DNA from: Kingdonia uniflora
Lineage: Eukaryota > Streptophyta > Magnoliopsida > Ranunculales > Circaeasteraceae
Reading direction: 5' to 3'
Length of the DNA: 64,000 nucleotides
Assembly: GCA_014058105.1 (NCBI GenBank)
Contig: JACGCM010000669.1
Span: 992,001-1,056,000 of the forward strand
In this document: one piece after another, positions 1 through 10,993 of the stretch
Numbering within the stretch: the stretch's first letter is position 1
Layout: each line of letters starts with the position of its first letter
Translations under genes and position numbers: made by a program
Notes under the pieces: generated by a model
What the model saw: only the letters and a program-made list of their open reading frames with translations
Database searches by the model: none
What the model was told of the DNA's origin: nothing

Positions 1-60
1 AACCAAAACATCATCTCGAGTCCCAACCTTCTTAAACATAGAAGATTCGTCGAATGTTAC

Positions 61-649
61 TGTAGGGACTTATCCCTTGAGCTAAGGACACTCGATCTCA
101 TCTATACCTCGAGCTCTATATGACTCGACCTTATCCAATACCAGACTCATGCTTAAACAAACGCGTTAACAGTTACACATCGACCACGAACTTAAGCAGA
201 AAGTGGATCGTCCACAACAGATATAAATAGAACAAATCAGCATACACCTGTCTCCCACGAGCTAGCAGTTACACACTCAACTGCCCATGACTCCCACTTT
301 CAGGAGAACGTGTTTGAGCACAATGTCAAGCTGGGAGCAGGGTCTATAAAAGGGCAGAGCTCTTAAGGAAACGGAGGAAAAAGAAAAGAATTCTACACAG
401 ACAATTATCTGATCCGTAGTTATTTTATCTTAGATTAACTCTTGTAATCAGATTCTTTCACTCTCTCAAGCAATAATACTACTTTCACAAAATCCTCCAC
501 TCGAGGTCGTGGTTTTTATCTATTCACAGGTTTTCCACGCTAAATCCCCTGTGTCAAGTGTTATCTCTTATTTAATTCTTGGCATAGTAGTTCTTGGTGT
601 AAGTATCGATTTCAAGCTAGTTTGAGCTTTACAAAATCTGGTCCCTACA
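61..649 (+). mobile_element. Solo LTR inserted in the copia integrase region
   Basis: The segment begins TGTAGGGAC and ends GTCCCTACA, a perfect 9-bp terminal inverted repeat with TG...CA ends. It is flanked by the same 5-bp target duplication, GTTAC, at 56-60 and 650-654. A TATA box (TATAAAA, 345-351) and a downstream leader-like stretch give promoter polarity on the plus strand. No internal retroelement sequence or second LTR is attached, so it is a solo LTR left by LTR-LTR recombination. Around 505-545 it has a GTGGTTTTTA...GGTTTTCCACG block also seen, in the opposite orientation, in the LTRs of elements A and B. Confidence 0.9.
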
Positions 650-2590
650 GTTACATCTCTACTGATTACAATTTTTTGAGACTCTGGATACCATAACCTG
701 TATCCCTTCGCCCCTTTCTTGAACCTCACAAAAATTGCTTTCTTGGCTCAAGGGTCAAGCTTATTTTCACGAACATGGTAATAAGCTGAACACCCAAAAG
801 CTCATAACCCGCTGTAATCTGCTAGAGACCCCGACCATAACTCATACGATATTCTGTAATCAATCAATGTAGAAGGAGAACGATTGATTAAGTAATAAGC
901 AATATTAACTGCTTCACCCCAGAACTTTCTATCCAATCCAGAGTTAGATAGCATGCATCGTATCTTTTATAGTATTGTACGATTCAAGCATTCTGCGACT
1001 CCAATTTGTTGTAGAGTTCTAGCCACAGACCAATGCTGAGTTATTCCTTATGTCTTACAGAACACATGGAGAGGATCAGTTTTGCACTTACCTCTATTAT
1101 CAGACCAGATTCGCTAACGCTCCTACCCGTTTGCTTCTCAACTTTGACCTTAAATTACTTAAAAATATTACAAACTTGATCCTTTGTCTTCAATAGGTAT
1201 ACCCATAAATAACGCGAAAAATCATCAGTAAATATGAAAAAGTACCTGGAATTACCCTTCGATGTAACTATCGAAAGACCCCATACATCAAAATGTTTGT
1301 AATCAAGAGTGTTCCTGGTTTTGTGGATGCCCTTACTGAATTTAAGAGATACCATTTCCCAAAAATATAGTGCTCACACAACACCAACTCAACTTTCACA
1401 TCTTCAAGCAAGTCTCGCTTGTTTAAAACCTCCAGCCCTCTTTGACTCATATGCCCTAACCGCAAATACCATAAATAAGATGAGTCAACCGCTTTAGCAA
1501 CCGTAATTTCACCTTGAACAGTACTTCCTACTATAACATAAAGGTTGTTATTGCTTATGTTACAACGCATGACTTCCAAGGAACCACGAACCACCTTCAT
1601 CTAATCATTACCAAAAATAGATCTGTAACCCAGTCTATCTAAATTAGCGAGAGAAATAAGATTCCTACCCAAATCTGAAACATGTCGCACCTTTGTCAAT
1701 GTCCGCACAATCCCATCATGCATCTTAATATTGATCGATTCTAAGTCGATAGTTTCACTAGCAGTGTTATTGCCCATTGTAACTGATCCTCCATTCAACT
1801 CCTCATAGGAATCAAACCACTCCCTTATGGGACACATATGATACGAACATGCACTATCTAAGATCCACTCATCACAAGTTGATGAATTGAGATTGCATAA
1901 CGACAAAATCGTGCCTTCTGAACTATCTGAGTCATCAGCAATCCTATCTGAATCTTTGCGATCTTCTGTTTTTGGTTGCCCTTTCGAAGGACAATCTCGC
2001 CTATAGTGACCCAACTTTCTGCACTTAAGGCATTCAAGGTTCTTCCTATATCAAGACTTTTACCTAGAAGTGCCTCTCCCATTCTTTCTTCGCTTAGTCC
2101 TTCCCTTTACCACCAAACCTCGGCTTGATCAATTTCCCCTGAAGCCTTCCTTTTTTCCTCATAAAAAATTAGGATACTAGAAACTTTACCAAACGTAAGA
2201 GCTTCCTTACTGTAAATAATAGTTTGTTTAAGATGCTCATAAGAACTAGGAAGCAATTTTGGAAGATTAAACATTTTATCCTTGTCTATTGTCCCTTCTC
2301 CTTGCTCAAGAAGATTTGTGACCAAATTTCTAAAACCGTTACAATAGTCCACCATTGAAGTCCCTATCTTGAAAGAGTAAGAGAAAAGAGTGAGTTTCGC
2401 ATTTACCTGCGTAGTTAGAGACTTGGACATATAATCATAAGAGAATTTTTTTCCTACAAAGTTGATGTCGACTTCTCTGTCACGACCTTATGCTTGATAT
2501 CCTTGAATAATCACATCCAGATCATGATACACGCTTGCAAATTGTACTCCTCCCACTCTGGATTTGTTATCTCTTTTGGTTTCGCCTCTT
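650..2590 (-). pseudogene. copia gag-protease-integrase, broken
   Basis: Read leftward on the minus strand. At 2107-2590 is a UBN2-type gag segment. At 1601-2014 is a short zinc-knuckle end (GHYRRDCPS) followed by the retroviral-type aspartic protease region with an altered active site (DSACSYHMCP). At about 1500-1600 is the GAG-pre-integrase motif (WYLRLGHMSQRGLEVL). At 1155-1355 is the integrase core start, with the FTDDFSRYLWVYLL block. Degenerate integrase continues to about 655. The pieces lie in different frames and carry stops. The coding sequence resumes left of the solo LTR at position 55. Confidence 0.85.
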
Positions 2591-2593
2591 TCT

Positions 2594-3580
2594 TATGGCT
2601 ACAAAAAAATGAATTTTCAATTTTTTTTTTCTGAATCTGATCCAATTTTTCTGATTTTAGAACCGTATTTTACGTTTTCAATTTCCAAAAATCTGATTTC
2701 CGATTTTTTTGAAAAATATCGGATCTGAATCAAAATAGTCTTTTTGCCATTTTGATTTTTCAAAATTTCTGATCCAATTTTTTTGAATAACATTCGATCC
2801 GATTTAATCCGAACTTCCCTACTTTCAACTTGAGAGAGTTGGGACTAAAACCTCAAACAAAATATATTTTATCTAGGTCTACCTCCATTTCTTCTCCTTC
2901 TCTACAAGGGCTCTATCTTCTCCACCAGTGAATCCTCACTCCCATTTTCCCTTTAAGGTAATTTTTTTTTCTCTTTCTCTCTCTTGAAGTCATGGTGGGG
3001 GTGAGACATGGTTAGGTGGTGTTTAGTTGGTTTCATGGGGTTAGACTTTTGTGTTTAACTATTAGTGGGTTGTTATTTTTAATCTCTATTCACCTATCTC
3101 TAAAGAGGTTGTCATAGATATTTGGTAATATTAATATCTTAAAGCATGTTACTTAAGCTTGTGAAATGATGTTTTATTTTGTAAACTTTATAATTTGGAC
3201 ATTATTTATTTCCAAGTTATTATCATTTGTTGTATACCAAAGTTTCTATGATGGGATCATTTATTATTACTTGCCTAATAATATATTTATGAGATATTAA
3301 TACAGTGACAATTTCCTGCCAAATACAAAATTTCCGATTTTTCGAATTTATCCAAATTTTTGAAATTGTTTTTTTTCTTTCGAATTCTAAATTTTAAGAA
3401 TTTTTTCCCTAAATTTTTCGATAAATCTAATTTTTTCGGATTCGGGTCCATTTTTGTTTTTTTGAAAAAATCAAATCGAATCAGAACAAATTTTACATTT
3501 CCAAAAAAATCAGAAAAATTTATGACTGATTTTTCCAACCGCTCCCATTTCCAATCATATCCGATTCAAAAATAGGCCTA
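2594..3580. mobile_element. Non-autonomous hAT-like element in copia gag
   Basis: Flanked by an 8-bp near-perfect duplication, CTCTTTCT (2586-2593) and CTCTTTCC (3581-3588), the length typical of hAT insertions. The ends TATGGCTA (left) and TAGGCCTA (right, reverse complement) are similar but short. Both subterminal zones (about 2620-2820 and 3310-3570) are AT-rich and full of a degenerate TCGGAT/ATCCGA motif. Interior 2830-3300 has no coding region I can recognise. Copia gag sequence continues on both sides. Confidence 0.75.
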
Positions 3581-3780
3581 CTCTTTCCTCAAGAAAGCCA
3601 TATATAAATTATCTCTCACCAAGATATTCTAAACTTCACATTGCCAAATACCGAAGTTCATTCTACCCTCAAATTTTTTCACATCGAACTTTGAGCCCAA
3701 TTTGTTCATCTTCCACGCTATTAAAAACTTCTTGGAATTAGGGTTTAGACCGCTTCAACCAAAACCCTCTTGATACTAAT

Positions 3781-3930
3781 TGTTGTAAATTACGTTGACT
3801 AACTCACACGCGAAATAACCCTCAGATCCCTCAAGTTAACGGCACCAAAAAAAAAAAAATGAGAAAGAGGAAAGTAAAGTGCACAAGACAATATTTAATA
3901 GTGGAAATTACGATCTCTCGTAATGTATCT
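3781..3930 (-). repeat. copia 5' LTR, inner end only
   Basis: Immediately right of the PBS-like stretch the sequence starts TGTTGTAAATTACG, which on the minus strand is an LTR 3' end finishing in ...ACAACA. I could not find the matching outer LTR end to the right, so the LTR is truncated or diverged. The right boundary given is arbitrary. Confidence 0.5.
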
Positions 3931-4221
3931 GCCTCTACCATGTGCCAGTGTCTCGTAACCTCATGTGAGAGTCAAACTTATGATGTTATGCAGTCTATTG
4001 TAGAGTTGATCTTATCCCAAATAGTTCATGATAGAATACACTATTTTGTGAGTAAGGATGACATTATGGGGGATCTTGAGGAGTTACGGGCTGAGAAGCA
4101 CATTGACATCACGTTCTTCATCAAGTCTCTGAAGGCCTTGATTAAGTGTTCAGCCTACAGGGGACCTTTCATAAGGTTGACCATTGATCAAAAAGGTGGA
4201 GTTCTTGGCGACCATCCTTAG
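3859..4221 (+). CDS. Unidentified 120-aa ORF
   Basis: An ATG-started ORF directly after a poly-A run. The C-terminal half (from about residue 48) reads like a real soluble, helical, charged protein segment with a mix of acidic and basic residues (for example DDIMGDLEELRAEKH). I do not recognise the family. It overlaps the inner end of the copia LTR, so its N-terminus is probably not genuine; it may be a captured gene fragment. No intron signals or start context strongly support expression. Confidence 0.3.
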   Translation: MRKRKVKCTRQYLIVEITISRNVSASTMCQCLVTSCESQTYDVMQSIVELILSQIVHDRIHYFVSKDDIMGDLEELRAEKHIDITFFIKSLKALIKCSAYRGPFIRLTIDQKGGVLGDHP

Positions 4222-4327
4222 TACTTGACTGTTGGTCGGTATGAGAGTGGTGTGAGAGAGCATTTTTGGTAGTTAGTGCGGGTTTATTTCTCTCTCTCTC
4301 TCAATTTATGTTAGGACAATTTACATT

Positions 4328-4735
4328 TTGGTACATTTGGAGACTAGTTGTGTTATGTCTATGTCTATGTTGTTGTTGGTACATTTGGAGACTATTTATG
4401 GTATTTCTATGTTGTTGTTGATACATTTAAAGACTATTTATGGTATGTCTTTGTTGTTATGTCATTTTGTTGATATGCTTGTGTATTGTGAAAATTCATA
4501 GGTTGTGTTGTTATGTCTTTTTGTTGATAGACTTATGTATTGTAAGAATGTATAGGTTGTGTTGTTATGTCTTTTTTTGATAGGCTTGTGTATTATGAAT
4601 TCGAAAATGTACAGATTGTGATATTATGTATTTTTTATATGCTTGTGTATTATGAAAACGTATAGGTTGTGGTGATATGTCTTTTTTGTTAATAGACTTG
4701 TGGATTGTGAAATGTACAGGTTGTGATATATTTTT
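4328..4735. repeat. Minisatellite, ~50-60 bp units
   Basis: About seven imperfect head-to-tail units. The first block repeats TACATTTGGAGACTA...TATGTCTATG. The second repeats a GTTGTTATGTC...TTGTGTATTGTGAA...GTATAGG pattern at about 4453, 4504, 4556, 4615 and 4665. Units differ by small indels and substitutions, so the array is old. Confidence 0.75.
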
Positions 4736-6100
4736 TATTTTTTTTGATATGTTTGTTTTTGTTGGTGGGAGGATGTTGGGTGGTGATGGTGGAGAGGTGT
4801 TGGGAATGGTGGTTGGAGGTGTAGAGGGTGTTTACAGGTGATGGGGATATTTTAGACATCAACCTCTGACTAGAGAGAAAAAAGAAACACATTATTACTT
4901 AGTTAAACGTTTGAACAAAAGGTGAAACACTTGTCACTAGTTCACTTTAAACCAAATCTTGTTGGGCTTAATTATAGTCAAATGTTTTATGTGGAAATAA
5001 ACAAACACCCCCTAAATCCAAATACATAAGGCCCATTTGACCTCTTTGACATCTGAAAATTGTCCAAAGATACTCCAAAATAACTTTTCCTTTATTTTTT
5101 TTAAAGCCATTTCACTTTTACTGCAAACTAATTCATCTAGTTAGTTTGTCTCCCAATCATAATCAAGCAATATTTCTACAAAAATAAACCAACCCCAAAT
5201 CACCAAACCAACAATTTGGATATAAAAAAAAGAGAGGAATCTCTGCATTTGGCCGCTACAAATGGCCATAAATTAAATCAATGTTAAATTATGCAATAAA
5301 AGTTGTAATTTTGTACTAAGAATAGAGATAATGTTGCATTAAAAGTAGGGATAAGAAGCAACCAGTTGAGGCCAAACAAGAAGATTAAGGAGATTATGTA
5401 AAAATTAAGTAGTTCATGGTTGAGCCATTACTTCCCCTCTGTCTCTCTATTTGGTAGGGTTATCTTGTTGGTAGTGCTAGTGGTGGGTGGTGATAAGTTT
5501 ATAGGGAGTTTTCCATGAAAGAGAAGGATGAAGCTTTTCTCTCTCACCATGTTTTTGTGCTTAGTAAGATGAGAGCCAACTAAGAGAAATAGTCGCATCT
5601 GTCATTAATCTTGAAAAGAAAAGGGTAAAAAAAATATTTTTAAAAAATCAAACTTCACAAAAAATAGGAAAAAAAACATCAGGCGTTATTTACAACGTGT
5701 ATACCTTGAGGAATAATTAAAACTTAACGTCGTGTACAACACAATTTTAAATTTTGCATATGTGGACTGCAGACTAATTATTATGTTATATTATTGGTGT
5801 CATGATATTAAATTGGGTATGGGGTTTTGAGTAAGAAGCATGTAAAGTTATGTTTTGATTTTTTTAGGGGGTACTTGTTTTTTCTAACTTAAAAGTGTTT
5901 AATACTGAACAAAGTGCTAAATATTGAACAAAGTGTTGAATGTTGAGTGCTGAATGATTTGAAGTAATGACTACTAAATGATTTGGAGTGCTTGAATGTT
6001 TATAGTGTTTTATTTAAAAATGTGTTAAATGCTAGCAGATGTCATAAATGCCCTTGTTATAAAAATAATACGATAGAACTTTTCAATCTAAATCAAATAA
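4736..6100. other. Intergenic, no gene seen
   Basis: AT-rich sequence with short ORFs only. A GGGGG-TACTTGTTTTTT stretch near 5866 and an AACAAACACCCCC stretch near 5010 look like isolated ends of hAT-type MITEs, but I could not pair either with a matching end. Confidence 0.5.
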
Positions 6101-6184
6101 CTTGAGCTACTATGGAAGAATGACAATCGTTACATATACGAAGGTTCCTCACAATACACAAAAATGGTTTTGGCTTCGTACTAA

Positions 6185-7830
6185 TCAGTCCAAAAGCAAT
6201 TGCAACCTACATATGATGGTACAATATAATTTCTTTCTATTCCTTATCCATATTAAGCAACATTTGAGTAGAGTATTAACGGTGTACCGAGCCAACCTTA
6301 GCATCTTAGCCATCTCCTCTAACATCAAATGTATTTTTCTCGCTCGTGGATGCGATTCATCTTCCACGAGGAACCCATGTATCATTCCATCAAGTTCAAT
6401 CATACTGCATTTCGCCAAAGATCCCCAAGGCTCCCTATAACCTATTTCGTACGTACCCCGCTATCATTCAATTCCAAGACATAACACTTCTGCGAGGCAT
6501 CCGATCAATCAAAGTCCTCGCCGCATTAAAATTACCTATTCTATCAATCACAACATTCCAAAGAACCACAATTTCATCACCGTTTACCTCAGGTGTACTT
6601 TTATCAAACAATTGTCCAACATTGCTCATAACCCCATAAATCGAATACAATCTACAATTGTTGCCTTTTTTTTTTTTAATAATCTTGGTTAAAAATTGTT
6701 TTACAAAATTATTCTTGGTTTACCAAACTTCTCATATTATCTTTTTACTTTAGTCCCACATTGGTGTGATAAATGTATATGGGAAAAGATAAGACCTCAA
6801 GGTATACAAGTAGTATAAGAGGGAGTATATAGTGTTGAGTGTGTAGTAAGAGGTTTTAGGCCATCTCATACATGGAAATTCCGGGCAGGCTTAGGCTCGG
6901 GCTTGGGCACGAGGTCGGGTTCTAGTTTGGGCAATTGGCTCTTCTAGCTCTGGAGCCCCTTTGGGCTTGGGCTAGGCCTTGCAATCTTTTTACTAACAAG
7001 TCCAAGGACATTCTTGTAAATACAAAACTATAACGGCTACATTTCAATTAACTTTATAATGGATAAAATATTTTTGTAACTCCTGCCCATATTTATTTCA
7101 TAACTTACCAAAACCGTTTTGCTCATATTTATTACTAGCCGTTGTAGAATTTGCCTATAAAAGGGAATGAGCTCCCCACTATTTATAACATAAAAAAACA
7201 CAGCTTATCTTTTTTTCTGAGTTTTTAAATCTCATCTTTTTCTCTTGCTTTCGCCTGAGATATTGGCGGTGTGACCAAAGTATAGCGTGATCCGTACCGC
7301 CGCGCTTATAGAGTTTTCTTGCTCATTGTATTCTAGGGAACAACTGATCATTACATTGTCGGAACTTTTGGGCTGATTGGGAAATTCTTTTTAAGGAGTG
7401 AGCGATCCACACCTCGAGCTTCGCATTATTTCTGTTACAGTTGTAGTTCCAGCTTATTTTAGAACCTGCTACTGTCCACATTCAATTTCAAATCCAAGGA
7501 TTTACTATTTGCTCATTATCAGGTGATACTAAACCATTATTTTCTAACAACAATCATCATAATCTAACCTTGAGCCACATTTTATAATCTGACAATGAAC
7601 ATGTTTCCCTTATTCAATTTTAACCATCGAACACATCCCTTTAACACCGACGAGAACGTAAATCGATTAGGTTCGACAAACTCGTCATTAACATTCAAGC
7701 ATATGGAACTAAAGCTACAATGATTCATTTTTACTTTCACATAAAGCTCTGATCAATTTGGTCAAAAGCCAAAAGAGCCTACTCAAGATCTTTATGCTCT
7801 TCAAGAGTATAAAATCAAATAATCTTGTAT
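6185..7830 (-). pseudogene. PPR protein (E-class) pseudogene, split by a solo LTR
   Basis: Read leftward. At 7555-7830 there are PPR repeat remnants (EPNRFTFSSVLKGC, then a GKHVHCQIIKCG-type motif). Interrupted by the LTR at 6659-7549, the frame resumes at 6653 with a repeat containing LWNVVID...NFNAARTLIDRMPRRSV, and ends with an E-motif-like segment (HGFLVEDESHPRARKIHLMLEEMA, about 6330-6400, stated here with one run of 24 split: HGFLVEDESHPRA then RKIHLMLEEMA). PPR proteins are organellar RNA-binding factors. This one has in-frame stops after MSWN, a frameshift, and an internal deletion joining a mid-protein repeat to the E motif. It has no upstream start or transit peptide. Confidence 0.8.
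6659..7549 (+). mobile_element. Solo LTR inserted in the PPR pseudogene
   Basis: Begins TGTTGCC and ends TCTAACA (TG...CA), with the 5-bp duplication ACAAT at 6654-6658 and 7550-7554. A TATA box (TATAAAAG, 7156-7163) is followed by a leader-like stretch on the plus strand. Removing the LTR and one ACAAT copy rejoins the PPR reading frame exactly in phase, which confirms the boundaries. It belongs to a different family from the LTR at 61-649. Confidence 0.9.
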
Positions 7831-8154
7831 GGATTTGCATTAAGCCTTGTTTGGTTTTGCTGGTTTTGATGTCTAGGGTAAATAGACATTGTTAGAGAAA
7901 GTTTTGGAGTGAGAGCTTCAAATGGTTTACTTTGGATTTGGTTCTTTTTTATGTCGCAAAAGAGAAAAGGGCAAGGTTGGGAGAAATAAGAAATGGAAGT
8001 GCGGAATAGCCATTAAGCAAGTTTTAGATGCTTGCCCGTTTTGGCTGAATGGAATGTGCTGAATGGGAGTTTTGAATGATGAGTAAGCAGAAAAAGAAAA
8101 AAAAAATGACTTCAACTGCTGAATAGCTCAAGCTAAAAAACAAACTCCCCCTTA

Positions 8155-8641
8155 GAGCAACTCCTAACGTGCTTCACTGACTTGGTTAAAAAAATGCCAA
8201 ATCCAAGTTAGTGAGGTTCTATTTCTTCCAACAGTACCCCACTTATTTTTTTAAACAGGTGCCTAACTGTTGGGCGCCCGTTTCATTTTTTTTCAAAAAA
8301 AAATTAAAAAAATTCATCAGGCGCCTAAGTCTTAGGTGTCCCATTTGAATTTAAAAAAAAACAATTGGGTGCCCAAGTCTTAGGCGCCCGATTTGAATTT
8401 TTTGTGAAAAAAAAATAATTAGGCGCCCAAACCTTAGTTGCCCGATTAGAAAGCAAACAAACGCCCAACACTTGGGCTCCCAATCACAACGTAAGAAACC
8501 AAACCAAGGTTGAGTCTTTGAAAGCAAGACTCAACCTTGCTTTCTAAGTTGAAAATCCAAGTTAGTGAGGTGTTGTTGGAGCTCAAAAATCCTATATGGC
8601 ACCTTGGAATCCAAGTTAGTGAGGCACTTTAGGAGATGCTC
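8155..8641. mobile_element. PIF/Harbinger-like MITE, 487 bp
   Basis: Terminal inverted repeats start GAGCAACTCCTAACGTGCTT on the left and GAGCATCTCCTAAAGTGCCT on the right (reverse complement), extending imperfectly for about 30 bp. The element is flanked by TTA on both sides (8152-8154 and 8642-8644), the three-base target typical of PIF/Harbinger. Inside are several copies of a GGCGCCYAAG...CTTAGGCGCC-type motif. There is no ORF. A larger relative lies at 55697-57220. Confidence 0.85.
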
Positions 8642-8644
8642 TTA

Positions 8645-9942
8645 GGATAAGTATCTTGAGTTTGGGAAACTATTAATAAAAAAACAAACTACCACATCAC
8701 TTCTTTTTTAGCGAAGTTTGTCAGTAAGCAATCTAAGTTTAAAATTTTGGCTAGCAATACTAGTCGCCACATTTGGCAAGAGTTCGCGACTTCAGACCAG
8801 TCATGACTTTTCACTGGTCAGTCAGATGTAACTGCAATTTTAAAGAATTAACTCGCCAAATTCCCTTTTAAATATTTTGATGAGTCGACTACAGATGCTC
8901 TTACGCTAGTCATTTCCCACCTGCAAAATCAATTTTGCATAACCTTGTTAACTCTAAAACCATAGCACACACATTTGACAAGTGAGTCATTCTAACTTTA
9001 CTACTCTCTTTTACTAAAATACTACCAAGAGGAGTCTTCCCTTGAGTATATCACTCAAACTAGGGAGGACTCCAATCATAACAAAAAAAATTCCTTCTCT
9101 CATGGATTTCTCTCACTCTCTCAGCAATTTTTCTCCATCTCTCTCTCTCTCTATATATATATATATTATTTTATTTTATTTTTCTCTCTCTCCCTATAAT
9201 TTCCCTTTTCCTCTAATCATCTTTTAAACTCCAACGAAGTTCTAGGACCCTACTGGATATTTTTGTCAGCGCCGTTGTCTCTTTTTTATCTTCTTTCTTC
9301 ATTTATCTTTCTCTCTCTAGCCATATCACAACTCAAAAGTTATGACAAAATTAAACTTGAGAGAGAAAGATTAAGTCAATTTGGGTATGTGTGACTTTGA
9401 GAAATTTTGTTATAATTCATGTTTATACGAGCTTTTGAGAATATATTTTAGGGTCTTTCATAATTTTTTCTCTCTCTCCCCACCCCACACCCCCACACAC
9501 ACACATAAAATGTTAGGTCCCTAGCATTTTGTGTTAGTAATACCCGTGGCTCACCACGGTAAAAACGTTACCCGTGACCAAATCACGGTGAATACGTCCA
9601 CGTGTATTCGGTGCTACCAATTTCTCTTAATAATTTTTAGTGTATCTTATTCATCGTGTAATCATTTTGCCCTTCATATTCTCATTCATACCATTTTGCA
9701 TCCTTCATATTCTAGGTTAGCCTTATCCATATATAAAAAATTTCGATGAAATGTTGAACTCAAGTTCAAGGAGTTGAGCTTTGGTTATAAGATTTTTTGT
9801 CTCTTTCAATTATGTTGTTTTTATTGGGGTTTTAGGCCAAATGCCCATTTTCAAGCTTAGTACAACAAATAAGTGTAAATTATAGTTATTATCTATATTG
9901 AGAACAAAGTTTCTTATCATGTGAAAAATACATTATCAGTCA
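8645..9942. other. Intergenic, no gene seen
   Basis: No recognisable coding region. It holds CT/TA microsatellites (about 9140-9190 and 9468-9510) and two short GTGG...CCAC/CCGTGA...TCACGG inverted repeats at about 9540-9590 that could fold into hairpins. Confidence 0.5.
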
Positions 9943-10700
9943 TGTAATGGCCTAATTCTGGGATTCAGACTTAGCCTTTACACAAAATGTGTCTAGAACG
10001 CTCAAGAATAGTAAATAATAATCAACAAGATAATTTAGAGTAGAAAATCTTTGAATAGGTTAAAAACTGCGACCTCTCTTAATGATTTTAAGAAAGAGAA
10101 GATAATCTTATTGAAGTTGCTAACTTATTAAAATGAGTACTTTGAGTATATAGAGTTTTGGAGTAGGGATTCTTCTGTATAGAATTGCCTGTCCTTAATT
10201 TATAGTTTTTTATTTCTATTTATAAGTCTTATAATATGACCGTTTGCTGACCATTAATATTCTTAATGGAAAACGTTACAGAATGTATGTAAGATATTCT
10301 TTAACCAAATAGTGTAACGTTCTGACCTCTATTGCTGTACAACAACTCTATTAAAGACTATACACTTGCATAAATCGAACTGCCAATGTGGAGGTTGAAA
10401 GCGATAACTCGAACTGAGGAATATTGAATATGATTTTAGTAGTGTTTCCTGTATGCTGATGAGGTCGAGGATGAGGCTTTGAGTCTGAGATTCAAAATAA
10501 GCTATTACAAGACAACTTTCTAGCAATAGCACGAGTAGCATCACGGATGAGTGGTGTTAGTTGAGAAACTTGTGTTGTATGTATTTCCTGACATTGTTGT
10601 CTTAATTTTGATTGTGCCACATACTTTGTTATTGAGGTTGAAAGCTCGTATGTAGTTTGAAGATGAAGCATAAGTTCGAGATGCGGAATAAGCTAATACA
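9943..10700 (-). repeat. Element A 3' LTR (left copy)
   Basis: Starts TGTAATGGCC on the plus strand and ends ...GCTAATACA next to the PPT. Element transcription is leftward; a TATA-like TTATAAATAG (minus strand, 10216-10226) is present. The last ~160 bases duplicate the terminal motif: a GARATNCRRAATAAGCTATTACA-type segment occurs at about 10488-10508 and again at 10678-10700. Confidence 0.9.
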
Positions 10701-10713
10701 ACTGCCCCCTCTC
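10701..10713 (-). other. Element A polypurine tract
   Basis: ACTGCCCCCTCTC on the plus strand, directly abutting the left LTR. On the minus strand this is a G-rich polypurine tract, the expected plus-strand primer of a gypsy element. The same sequence flanks the LTR of element B, which fixes the LTR boundary. Confidence 0.8.
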
Positions 10714-10930
10714 AGCCAACAGTACGAGAAATATGGTGGGCGAGTGGTGTTAGTTGAGAAGTGTCATTAATGCTACAATTAATATCTGGGAATCATCTCT
10801 AATGTAAATTCATGAATATCGGCTGATGTCTTTTGGGTTTCCTAGAACCAATGGTTCTAATTAATGCTATTTCATAGGGAATCTTGCTGATATTGGAAAT
10901 TTTGGGAGTCGCCTTTAATGTTGACCGTAG

Positions 10931-10937
10931 TATAAAG
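10931..10937 (+). promoter_or_regulatory. TATA box upstream of ORF-a, element A
   Basis: TATAAAG 63 nt before the ORF-a start position. Element B has TATAAAAG at the equivalent site (30195-30202). Confidence 0.6.
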
Positions 10938-10993
10938 AGGGTTCTGATTTGTGCATGATGAACTAGTCTTCTTGAATCTTTGTGCTGGAGAAC

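Larger units (their letters stand above)
1..3780 (-). mobile_element. Ty1/copia retrotransposon remnant, 5' part, runs off left edge
   Basis: Minus-strand copia element. Going leftward from 3780 there is a primer-binding-like stretch (3765-3780, resembling the copia initiator-Met PBS), gag N-terminus (about 3590-3690), gag body (2107-2590), zinc knuckle and protease (1601-2014), GAG-pre-integrase (about 1270-1600), integrase core (about 655-1355), then the post-integrase region continuing at 1-55. Two later insertions split it: a solo LTR at 61-649 and a hAT-like element at 2594-3580. Stops and frameshifts break the coding frame in several places, so the element is dead. RT and RNase H would lie beyond the left edge. 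Confidence 0.88.

Noticed and set aside
3287..3575. Overlapping ORFs on both strands rich in Phe and Lys
   Set aside because: They come from the AT-rich TCGGAT-type subterminal repeats of the hAT-like element.
7840..8152. Possible MITE bounded by CTTGTTTGGTTTTG and CAAAACAAACTCCCCC-like ends
   Set aside because: The two ends match only loosely and no target duplication could be found.
9143..9190. Regulatory element in the CT/TA-rich stretch
   Set aside because: Simple microsatellite with no gene nearby.
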